Below are positions 57,301 to 61,730 of a stretch of 64,000 nucleotides of DNA, piece after piece (the stretch's first letter is position 1; each line of letters opens with the position of its first letter). The position numbers were made by a program, and so were the translations under genes. The notes beneath the pieces are model-generated. The model saw only the letters and a program-made list of their open reading frames with translations. It had not been told where the DNA came from and did not search any database. The stretch comes from Dermacentor variabilis. Lineage: Eukaryota > Arthropoda > Arachnida > Ixodida > Ixodidae. The stretch lies in NCBI RefSeq assembly GCF_050947875.1, contig NC_134572.1:123703105-123767104 (forward strand), written 5' to 3'.

Positions 57301-57478
57301 TGTTCTGTGCTTTCTTTCTTTTTTTTTTCCCTTAGAAATTTGTCAATGTTTTATGAAATGACATTTTTTTTTTTGCGCATTATTGAATTCACTTTACCAC
57401 AAGGTTTCTGTTTCTTGCAGCTGAACTGTGAAGTGCGAGCCAGTGTTTCTTGTTTAGTGTACAACTATGATGGCTCAG
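24384..57478 (+). CDS. DCAF8: DCAF8 (WDR42A) gene, 5' and middle part (eight exons, introns included)
   Basis: DCAF8 is a WD40-repeat substrate receptor that binds DDB1 in CUL4 ubiquitin ligases. Eight plus-strand exons (24425-24740, 29265-29485, 31376-31726, 37361-37501, 49399-49493, 51869-51976, 52124-52190, 57421-57478) join in phase to 452 codons plus one base. The first 179 residues are acidic, Ser/Asp-rich and poorly conserved, as in the family. Then come WD repeats. Landmarks are [20 protein letters not shown] (repeat 1), [12 protein letters not shown] (repeat 2), [14 protein letters not shown] (repeat 3), [20 protein letters not shown] (repeat 4), KKFCPHHL and [14 protein letters not shown]. 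Human DCAF8 is 597 residues, so the last 150-200 residues lie beyond the right edge. All introns use GT-AG. Introns are up to 12 kb and full of transposons. Confidence 0.95.
24425..24740 (+). CDS. DCAF8: DCAF8 coding exon 1
   Basis: This exon has 105 codons plus one base, beginning [20 protein letters not shown]. It is rich in Asp, Glu, Ser and Gly with no fold visible, like the N-terminal tail of DCAF8 proteins. The start codon has AAG before it (A at -3). The exon probably starts at 24384 after acceptor TTTCTAG. Donor is GTAAGT at 24741. The assignment depends on phase agreement with exon 2 and on position, since this part is poorly conserved. Confidence 0.82.
24741..29264 (+). other. DCAF8 intron 1
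   Basis: This 4.5-kb intron is AT-rich. A repeat of the TTAAAGGGTCCCT type starts near 26806. The stretches 24750-26800 and 27300-29200 contain short poly-T runs and no gene or element I can support. Confidence 0.7.
26806..27300. repeat. Interspersed repeat with CTTAAAGGGTCCCTTCACCA edge
   Basis: The edge CTTAAAGGGTCCCTTCACCA followed by GGCC matches, in opposite orientation, the edge near 49233-49257 (GCCTTTAAAGGGCCTCTCAC, CAGGTT). The body, including a frame with [13 protein letters not shown], is not recognised. The right edge is uncertain. Confidence 0.4.
29265..29485 (+). CDS. DCAF8: DCAF8 coding exon 2
   Basis: This exon has 221 bases, completing a Gly codon from exon 1 and then [20 protein letters not shown] to [13 protein letters not shown]. 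It has a basic patch followed by an acidic serine-rich stretch with SDDN and DDTFHMS. The basic patch KKKRRLL could serve as a nuclear localisation signal (inference; human DCAF8 shuttles to the nucleus). Acceptor TTCCTAG, donor GTATGA, ends in phase 0. Confidence 0.87.
30969..31185 (+). mobile_element. RTE-like LINE, internally deleted copy with (ATG)n tail
   Basis: The first 80 bases match the RT region of the larger copy ([13 protein letters not shown] here, [13 protein letters not shown] at about 47065-47105). At about 31050 the sequence jumps to the 3' end of the same element (GGCAATGGGAGATGGCTGG, then CCTTCGTCCTGCAGTGGACA, as at 48268-48333) and ends in an (ATG)n tract from 31127. More than 1.1 kb of the parent is missing. 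Confidence 0.85.
31127..31185 (+). repeat. (ATG)n microsatellite tail of the deleted RTE copy
   Basis: About 19 ATG units directly follow the conserved RTE 3' end. Short tandem repeats at the 3' end are typical of RTE elements. Confidence 0.97.
31376..31726 (+). CDS. DCAF8: DCAF8 coding exon 3 (WD repeat 1)
   Basis: This exon has 117 codons, from [20 protein letters not shown] to SGHRSNVFQ. It contains a pre-WD block ([14 protein letters not shown]...[13 protein letters not shown]) and then WD repeat 1, [33 protein letters not shown]. The VIWDW end is the DDB1-docking type of WD motif. Acceptor TGTGCAG, donor GTGCGA, phase 0 at both ends. This is the best conserved exon in the window. Confidence 0.97.
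32570..32691. repeat. Fold-back repeat with a 30-bp perfect palindrome
   Basis: Arms GGTATAAAGGTTATAAACAG and, reversed from the right, ATAAGATTATAAACGGGG flank a perfect 30-bp palindrome at 32598-32627 (half-site TATCTTCGTCAAAGG). Next come TTGACGA, a short stem ATAGGTCCTCCTA, and GTGAAACGTTGGCC, resembling the unit at 6826-7020. Confidence 0.75.
32692..33785 (-). mobile_element. Tigger-like element, internally deleted
   Basis: The left end GCAGTGAACCCTTGTTAAGC and the right end, reversed, TACGGTACAACCTCGTTAAA form inverted repeats with the general plan TACRGTRNAACC. The minus strand contains a Tigger HTH segment (about 33330-33420: [20 protein letters not shown]). No catalytic core is visible. 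Confidence 0.7.
33330..33420 (-). pseudogene. Tigger/CENP-B-type HTH remnant
   Basis: The minus-strand frame reads [20 protein letters not shown] then KKSALARD, the first helix-turn-helix of Tigger-type transposases. The following part runs out of homology, so only the DNA-binding N-terminus is left. Confidence 0.7.
35510..36613 (+). mobile_element. Tigger-like element with TTCGGAC-rich ends, internally deleted
   Basis: The inverted ends are TACAGTCGCCGACCGATTTT and, reversed, TACAGTCGCCGACCGTTTAT, each followed by CGGAC motifs, with TA at the outer edges. Frames at about 36120-36510 include a tail with [20 protein letters not shown] and, near 36430-36480, [14 protein letters not shown], which look like the end of a Tigger transposase. 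The catalytic core is absent. Confidence 0.8.
36735..37120 (+). pseudogene. Decayed hAT-type transposase fragment
   Basis: One frame reads [17 protein letters not shown]...[18 protein letters not shown], and a second frame from about 36950 continues [20 protein letters not shown]. This matches the order in a family of hAT transposases (D-AAPYM...HV-CLAHGLHRV-EE-R...K-F-KAPSR--FKE--P-IPLPP-PV-TRWGTW). At least one frameshift is needed and the rest is missing. No TIRs were found around it. Confidence 0.7.
37361..37501 (+). CDS. DCAF8: DCAF8 coding exon 4 (WD repeat 2)
   Basis: This exon has 47 codons from [20 protein letters not shown] to HRATAHK. It closes WD repeat 2 ([13 protein letters not shown]) and starts repeat 3 ([12 protein letters not shown]). 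Acceptor TGTACAG, donor GTAAAG, phase 0 at both ends. Confidence 0.96.
38010..38180 (+). repeat. Tigger-derived AT-rich fragment
   Basis: It contains GTGCAGTTAAAGCTCGATCT and later CTTGATTTAACTAAGTTTTT, echoing the CAGTCGAACCTCGATTTAAC type of TIR seen elsewhere in the window. Ends are degenerate. Confidence 0.4.
38632..38735 (-). mobile_element. Tick tRNA-derived SINE (Ruka-like), 3' fragment
   Basis: Read on the minus strand, TTAAAGAAACCTCAGTGGTC, then a CATGCCTCGTAATCA-type stretch and GTGGTTTTGGCACGTAAAAT match the 3' half of the full copies at 45721 and 53921. The tRNA-like head is missing, as expected for a 5'-truncated insertion. Confidence 0.8.
39645..40820 (-). mobile_element. Non-autonomous pogo-like element, copy 1
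   Basis: The left end is TACCGTATTTACACTATTGT and the right end, reversed, TACTGTATTTACACGATTGT, each running into AAG-CGAC, with TA target duplication. The minus strand keeps two transposase pieces: the N-terminal HTH and the C-terminal tail. It matches copy 2 (60149-61317) along its whole length, including the deletion between the two pieces. Confidence 0.88.
39789..40346 (-). pseudogene. Pogo-like transposase remnant (HTH plus C-terminal tail), copy 1
   Basis: The piece at 40164-40346 reads [20 protein letters not shown] then [13 protein letters not shown], a pogo/Jerky-type HTH. The piece at 39789-40091 contains [18 protein letters not shown] then [16 protein letters not shown], which matches the region after the last acidic residue of pogo-type DDE domains. 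The catalytic core in between is deleted and there are stops. Confidence 0.8.
42291..43605 (+). mobile_element. Tigger-like element (CCACTTATAA ends), copy 1, nested
   Basis: The left end is CAGTCGAATCCACTTATAAT and the right end, reversed, TACAGTCAGTCAAAGTCACT then TATAACAA. It matches the element at 55737-57012 in its ends and interior. The interior encodes the C-terminal tail of a Tigger transposase (about 43090-43190: [20 protein letters not shown] then MRFSHASQ). The core is missing. Confidence 0.8.
43647..43780 (+). repeat. 67-bp tandem duplication
   Basis: Two adjacent copies of a unit starting AAAGTACTGCAGCAGTGCAG and ending GGAGTCCTCAAC are nearly identical, differing by one T in a poly-T run. 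Confidence 0.95.
44490..44870 (+). repeat. Interspersed repeat with GGGATACTAAAGGCAAAAAT edge
   Basis: It begins CTAAAGGGATACTAAAGGCA AAAATTATTTAGCTG, a sequence I associate with common interspersed repeats of ticks. The right edge is unclear; class unknown. Confidence 0.4.
44949..44956. repeat. Left target-site duplication of the 44957-48450 element
   Basis: GCAGCCAG directly precedes the left terminal repeat and recurs exactly at 48451-48458. Confidence 0.85.
44970..45073. repeat. GGGGGGGCCC tandem tract followed by a C run
   Basis: About eight units of a 10-base G7C3 motif are followed by a run of more than 20 C. The tract is self-complementary and sits just inside the left terminal repeat. 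Reading frames rich in Gly and Pro over it are artefacts. Confidence 0.95.
45074..45707. other. Unrecognised interior of the 44957-48450 element
   Basis: There is no long reading frame. A short minus-strand frame [17 protein letters not shown] is seen near 45150-45200. I do not recognise the sequence. Confidence 0.5.
45721..45966 (+). mobile_element. Tick tRNA-derived SINE (Ruka-like), full-length copy
   Basis: It begins CACCCGCCGTGGTTGCTCAG, with a polymerase III B-box-like GGGATCGAATCCCAG at about 45776-45790. A body follows (GCACGTTAAAGAACCCCAGG, then GGTTTTGGCACGTAAAACCC), ending in a short (ATT)n tail. An exact 13-bp duplication, ATAAAAATCGCAA, flanks it (45708-45720 and 45967-45979), showing insertion by reverse transcription. 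The family name is from memory. Confidence 0.93.
47157..47345 (+). repeat. Insertion in the RTE frame, possible solo LTR
   Basis: The RTE protein is interrupted between KSLEII and IYRGST-type sequence by about 170-190 bases. They include GTTGTTGTAAATATAATCTG, TAAATAGTTTCTCGTC and CTTTCGCGTTAGA, which look like the transcribed end of a Gypsy-type LTR. No clean target duplication was found. Confidence 0.35.
47880..47962 (+). repeat. 12-bp tandem repeat (TTGCCAGTGCAT)
   Basis: About six imperfect copies of TTGCCAGTGCAT lie within the RTE reading frame, keeping it open as a Gln-Cys-Ile repeat. Confidence 0.9.
48342..48391 (+). repeat. (ATG)n microsatellite tail of the RTE LINE
   Basis: About 16 units follow the conserved RTE 3' end, the same arrangement as at 31127-31185. 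Confidence 0.97.
48451..49260. repeat. Interspersed repeat ending GGCCCTTTAAAGG
   Basis: The right edge AACCTGGTGAGAGGCCCTTT AAAGGC is the reverse of the edge at 26806. The body has a long open frame in the plus strand without a recognised domain. The left edge is hidden by the target duplication of the neighbouring element, which probably inserted into this repeat. Confidence 0.45.
49399..49493 (+). CDS. DCAF8: DCAF8 coding exon 5 (WD repeat 3)
   Basis: This exon has 95 bases reading [20 protein letters not shown] then [11 protein letters not shown] and two bases of Lys. Family proteins read LSAGEDAVVFTIDLR at this point. Acceptor ACTGCAG, donor GTAAGC at 49494. Confidence 0.96.
49494..51868 (+). 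other. DCAF8 intron 5
   Basis: This intron has a degenerate AT-rich Tigger-like patch (about 50085-50215), a MITE 3' end (51555-51645) and otherwise nothing. The open frames at 50350-50950 carry no recognised domain. Confidence 0.65.
51555..51645 (+). mobile_element. 3' end of a short Tigger-like MITE
   Basis: GATTTTCAATGGGATTTTAC followed by AACTGCTCTATATA matches the right part of the MITE at 20527-20682. It ends near TGATATATCTGGGATTGACT ATA. The left end was not found. Confidence 0.5.
51869..51976 (+). CDS. DCAF8: DCAF8 coding exon 6 (WD repeat 4)
   Basis: This exon has 108 bases. After completing Lys it reads [20 protein letters not shown] then [15 protein letters not shown]. The vertebrate protein reads [20 protein letters not shown] at this point. 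Acceptor TTTTCAG, donor GTATGG, ends two bases into an Arg codon. Confidence 0.97.
52124..52190 (+). CDS. DCAF8: DCAF8 coding exon 7
   Basis: This exon has 67 bases: it completes Arg, then [20 protein letters not shown] and HL. YDRR and KKFCPHHL are family landmarks. Acceptor TTTTCAG, donor GTCAGT at 52191, phase 0 end. The intron before it is only 147 bases, the shortest in the gene. Confidence 0.96.
52402..53165. mobile_element. Tigger-like non-autonomous element (TAATTTG ends)
   Basis: The left end is TACAGTCGAATCTCAATAAT and the right end, reversed, TACAGTCGAATCTTGTTAAT, followed by TTGAAC, with TA at the edges. It has no transposase core. The block at 52605-52735 is closely similar to 17403-17520 in a different TIR element. 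Confidence 0.82.
53921..54160 (+). mobile_element. Tick tRNA-derived SINE (Ruka-like), full-length copy
   Basis: It begins CACCCGCTGTGGTGGCTTAG, has B-box-like GGGATCAAATCCCAG and ends TTTTGGCATGTAAAACCCTA. It differs from the 45721 copy at many positions, so it is older. The flanks CTAGTACACAG and CTACTATACAG may be a degenerate target duplication. Confidence 0.88.
54360..54490 (+). repeat. Possible LTR-retrotransposon fragment
   Basis: GTGTAAATACATTGTGTACA, then CTTCCGTGTCATCAGTGCTT and ACATTTTACTGGTGGTGG resemble the end of an LTR followed by the start of an internal region. The similar style of sequence at 47300-47340 supports an LTR origin. No coding part is present. Confidence 0.35.
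55737..57012 (+). mobile_element. Tigger-like element (CCACTTATAA ends), copy 2
   Basis: The left end TACGGTCTAACCCACTTATA and right end, reversed, TACAGTTGAACCCACTTATA flank a 1.28-kb element that matches 42291-43605 through most of its length (for example ATGGAATGCAAAATCCTTGA in both). The transposase tail frame is interrupted by stops and shifts. TA is present at both edges. Confidence 0.88.
57224..57247 (+). repeat. Poly-C run
   Basis: A run of about 20 C interrupted once near its end by G, about 170 bases before DCAF8 exon 8. Confidence 0.95.
57421..57478 (+). CDS. DCAF8: DCAF8 coding exon 8 (last in window)
   Basis: This exon has 58 bases: [19 protein letters not shown] and one base of Gly. 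The vertebrate protein reads ITCLVYSHDGTELL at this point. Acceptor TTCTTGCAG, donor GTATGG. I searched to 64000 for the next exon (a YNDEDIYLF-like block) and did not find it, so the gene must continue beyond the window. Confidence 0.95.
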
Positions 57479-58885
57479 GTATGGATCCACTTTTTTTCTT
57501 TCCTCTTACTTTGCGACAGTTATTTCTTGCTGTGCATGCGGCATAAATTTTCAAATGGGCACATTGGAACAGTTTACAGTACTTGTGCTTAACAACAGAA
57601 CTGCCACAAGTAGTTTATTTTGAAGGGGCTCTCTCATTGTCTCAGAAGGTGAAAGTAAGATGGCAATTCCAACTAATGGTGCATGGTTTTGAGCAACTTA
57701 ATTGCTGGCGTGTCTCTGCTGTTCTTTTTTTTTCTTTCATTATCTGGATAGTTGCAACACGTCTTGCATGTGTTTTGCTTGTGTAACATTATTGCCAGCT
57801 TAAAATGGGCAGAGTACTGTCATGTCCCATATCCTGCAGTAGCTTGCTCTTACATCGGACCTCTTGCACCCACCACGTGAACATTCTAACATGACCAAGA
57901 CACGTAGCACCACATTGCCAGATTTACATAGATCAGGATAACTGTGCTAACTGATAACACACATCAGGATAAATATCCCAGTGTAACACATAGGCTGTGA
58001 GATGTACCACTGTTGGAATGCTCTGGATTATAAAGTTGAGAGTCTGGCGAAATCTCATCTGGTCAGGAAGAATCATGAAAAATGCAGATGCCGACCCAGA
58101 TCAAAATGTTAGTCAAAATTTAACGTTTCAGCCCCTCACGATTATGAACAGATTGTGAACAAGGCTTCCATATGGGGGCCGTAACCTTAGGTTTTGTTAA
58201 TTTCTTTATCTTCTTCATCATCTGTTTTATTTTTCTTCAGGCTCTGGATTAATTTCAACCATTTGAGGCTTTTAACATGCAGCTCAATGTACATACGCAA
58301 ACGTTTCTTGCATTCCGCCATCATCAGAGTAGGGCGACCACCACAGGCAGGTATCGATCGAACCTGTTACCGTGTGCTCAGCCGTATCTCGGCAGAAGCC
58401 GTAACGTCACATATGGGTCATCCCATTAGTGGATCAGGCTGTTAAAAACATTGTCCAATATCATCAATGTAGGTCAGCTCCTTGCCTGGCAGATTAGGTA
58501 ATGGAGTGCCAACACAAATGTGCAGTGTAATGTACACCTAAGGATTATGCACTGCCCAGAATGTAGTACTGCATAAAGCAGCGGGAAAAGGCAAGGTTTC
58601 TCTACATTATGAATGAAAAATTCCCTGAAATGATCATTTAGGCATTGGGCATGTTTGAAAAATAGGGTGTTGACTGTATTCACAACTGCAGCATTATAAG
58701 CGGTCTATGCTGTATGTGGTGATGTCTTTGCCTTGGGTCTTGGATATATATATTTTGGGTATATTTCGGGCAGTGACAAACCAGACCCCAGCAATGAAGG
58801 GTGTGAGAACTGTCTTATACACCTTCGCTGTTTTTTTTATGTATGGGTTGCTCGGATTTGCATACACATCAGTCAGTCAAAAACT
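57479..58885 (+). other. DCAF8 intron 8, first part
   Basis: This is AT-rich intron with poly-T runs. I see no gene or recognised element before the LINE begins near 58890. Confidence 0.65.
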
Positions 58886-58906
58886 TCAGTGAAGACCTGA
58901 GGAGTT

Positions 58907-60148
58907 TTAAGCCGTTAGAGATCCCATGCGGGGAGCTCCTCGGGCCGAAACCGTAGGTGACGCCCAAGTTGGGACGGGAACGTGGTGACGCTCCGCCAGT
59001 TCTTGGGCCCTCTGGACGGCCTTGAGCTGGAGTTTGAGGTCTGGGCCTTTGAGGGCTTCCTCCCATTCGGGCTCACGGGAGAGAGGGCCCTTTGTTAATG
59101 CGGTACATTGCCAAGGCATGTCCGAAAGTGAGCAGTAGAGTTTTTGGCAGTCTGGGCAATTAGCCGGGATGTCTGAGTTATAGTGACTCAGTAGGCCTCG
59201 TGACGGATACGAGTCCGTTTGTAGCATTCGAAACGCGGCCGCCTGCGCACGTTCGAGTTTGGAGTGCGGGAGCAGGTATTTCATTCTGCCTTTTCGATAG
59301 TGTGAGGTGATTTCGTGATAAGTGAGTAGCGGGTCATTAAACTGAATGTCCAGCCCCTCGGAGGCCGTGGGACCGTCGCGGCGGGCAAGTTCTCGCGCAC
59401 GGTCGTGGGCCGTTTCATTGAGGTTGTTTTCGTGGATGAATGTCTTTCTCCATGTGAGCGGGGAACCAGGAGAGGTTTCGTTTGCTCTCCTTTGAGCTCG
59501 CTAGTAGTATATATGCTACTTCTTTACATACGTTGCCGCTTTCGTAGGCTCGAATTGCGGCACGCGAGTCCGTGAGGACATGGGTAAATGTGGGGTCTGC
59601 CATGGCGATGGCTACGGCTATCTGTTCTGCTTTAGCGCTGGTGGTCGTTTTAACCGATGCGGATGATCGTAAGGTTCCGTTACCGTCCACAACTGCTATC
59701 GCGAAAGTGGATGTGTTGCCGTACTGGGCCGTGTCCACAAATGCGGTGGCTTCACGATCCGCGTCGGTGCGGTCGAGAATCGCGCGGGCGCGAGCCCGGC
59801 GCCTGCCCACGTTGTGTTGTGGGTGGACGTTTCTGGGAAATGGTGAAACTTTGTAGTTGTCTCTAATTTCGCTCGGTAGGGTAATCGCGTGCTCAAGATT
59901 GGGAGATGGGGAAATATCAGCTTCGTTTAGGATTAGTCTACCGGCTTTGGACGAGGATAGGCGTAGTATTTGCGCCATAGTCTGAGCCTCGATCACTTCT
60001 TCGATGTTGTTGTGCATGCCTAGCTGGTCAACCTTTGCTGTACTTGCTCTTTGTGGAATGCCCAAGACCTGTTTGATGCTCTTGCGAATGAGTGTGTTTA
60101 GTTTCGTCTTTTCTATTTTCGTCCAGTTGTGGGCAGAGGCGACGTAAT
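58907..60148 (-). pseudogene. I-like LINE ORF2, RNase H and C-terminal part
   Basis: The RNase H domain is at about 59850-59450, with FAIAVVDGNGTLRSSAS, AEQIAVAIAMADPTFTHVLT, DSRAAIRAYESG and LSWFPAHM; the conserved E and D positions are visible in these blocks. A frameshift near 59440 separates it from the C-terminal tail (59284-58907), which has CPDCQKLYCSLSDMPWQC, a zinc-binding-type cluster, and the HHVPVPTW end. Confidence 0.82.
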
Positions 60149-61317
60149 TACCGTATTTACACGATTGTAAGTCGACTCGAATGTAAGTCGACCCCCCCAT
60201 ATCGCTTGACCAAAAAAAAACCGAGGGCGCATTCGATAACGAAAATTTATTAGTAGCTGACATGGTCATTGGACTACTCGTCTTCACTAGTGCTGCCATC
60301 GTCATCGTTGCTGCGGTCCCACAGCGCGTCGTAGTCCAGCGAAATTTCAAATTTGGCAAACGACCGCACCAGGACATCTTGCAGAACAGCAGCCCACGCC
60401 AAATGCACCCAACCACACGCAGCCGTCTGGGAGGCTCTTTTGACAGGTCCGGTTGGCGTAATTTCGCAGTCTTCTGCCGCCAGCCACTCGTTGTACTCAC
60501 GGCGGAGCAGAACCTTAAAATTAAGGCGGAGGTCCGGGCTTATTTCATGACCACGTCGCACTTCACTGGCAGGGTCCGATCATGCATTTCAGCGACGTAC
60601 GCCGCAAGCTTAGCCTACAGCTCCGCAAAGTGTCCATACTTCGGCACGTGGGAATTTCTCACTTGCCGCCACACAGGTGAAAATTTCGCTTCGCTGCAGT
60701 CGCCACTCTCGCACCACCCGTTTAGAAACATCGAAATTGCGGCCCGCTGCGCAGTGATTTGTTTCTTCGGCGTAACGGATGGCAGCCCTCTTGAACGCTG
60801 CTGTGAACGAGTGCCGAAAGATTAGTGGGCCTGCAGCACTCATGACGACTGGGGAAGCGTAGAAGTAGCGCGTAGCCGAAGTGGAGCGCGTCAAGAAGTT
60901 AGTCAAACCAATACCAATGCCTTTAAACAGAGAAAAAGAAACCCGCGAGTGGTGTCTGCTCTTCCATGAACTACCGATACTCCCCGCAAGCGCCGCCGTT
61001 CTGAGGGTGCCGCCGCAAATGGGAACAGTGGCGCTTCCATCAACTATCGACACCCCCCCCCCCTCGTGTTGCATGCACTGTAAGACTCTCAAAAATGTTG
61101 AAAAACCCTTCCGAAATGCGAACAAACACGCGGGATAGCAAAAAGATACGGGTAGGGCCATAGAGCAAACATAAAATTGTAACTACGTTGTAGCTCTCGT
61201 TGGTACGGCTTTTTTTGGCGGGGCCATGTTTTTGGTTTCGATTGTAAGTCGACCCCCCCAACTTCAGACTTTCAGATTTTAAAAAAGGGGTCGACTTACA
61301 ATCGTGTAAATACGGTA
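60149..61317 (-). mobile_element. Non-autonomous pogo-like element, copy 2
   Basis: Ends are TACCGTATTTACACGATTGT and, reversed, the same first 20 bases, each followed by AAGTCGAC, with TA duplication. It lies inside the I-like LINE, splitting MSHI from NYVASAHNW. It is 1169 bp against 1176 bp for copy 1 (39645-40820), and the two align throughout by eye. Confidence 0.92.
60274..60860 (-). pseudogene. Pogo-like transposase remnant (HTH plus C-terminal tail), copy 2
   Basis: The N-terminal piece (about 60860-60680) reads [20 protein letters not shown] then NFDVSKRVVREWR. The C-terminal piece (60561-60274) reads LLRREYNEWLAAEDCEITPT then GPVKRAS. The catalytic middle is deleted at the same place as in copy 1. 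Confidence 0.82.
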
Positions 61318-61722
61318 ATGTGGCTCATAAGAAATGCATGGCATACGCGCAAAAGGTTATCTTCGCAGAGACCCTTCCTGCACCCCGAGACTGTGGATGA
61401 GCCTGATCATGTTTTCAGTTTTGGCGGTTAAATGTTTGATCGTGTGTCCGTGGCATCCGGTGGCTGCGATTAGGAGCCCAAGAATGCGTATGTGGTCGAC
61501 TCGCGGAATCTGATGTCCGTCTCTTGTGTGTAGTGCGATCGGAAGTTCGTCTAGAGGTGTTAGATAGCGGACTCCTTGGCAAGACTTGAGAAATAGTAAG
61601 AGTTCTGATTTCTTGGAGGATAGTTTCATTCCTGTGTCTAGTAGGTAGTCTTCCGTGGCATCTAGGGCAGACGTTAATGCCGTGTAGCCTCCCGGGTTCC
61701 AAATGGTGATGTCATCTGCGTA
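61318..61722 (-). pseudogene. I-like LINE ORF2, RT catalytic and thumb part
   Basis: The frame reads YADDITIWNPGGYTALTSAL, then GMKLSSKKSELLLF and IRILGLLIAATGCHGHTI. YADD is the RT catalytic box, SSKKSE and ILG-type motifs follow in the usual order, and the frame ends at the pogo-like insertion. Confidence 0.85.
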
Positions 61723-61730
61723 TAAAGCGC
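61723..61730. repeat. Left target duplication of the hAT-like element
   Basis: TAAAGCGC here and GAAAGCGC at 63873-63880 match at seven of eight bases. Confidence 0.75.

Larger units (their letters stand above)
52191..57420 (+). other. DCAF8 intron 7
   Basis: This intron holds a Tigger-like element (52402-53165), a SINE (53921-54160), a possible LTR fragment (54360-54490), a second Tigger-like element (55737-57012) and a C run (57224-57247). 53170-53920 and 54500-55730 show nothing I can support. Confidence 0.75.

Noticed and set aside
58330..58400. A tRNA-like or SINE B-box on the minus strand (GGTTCGATCGATACC)
   Set aside because: I could not fold a cloverleaf or find an A-box or SINE body.
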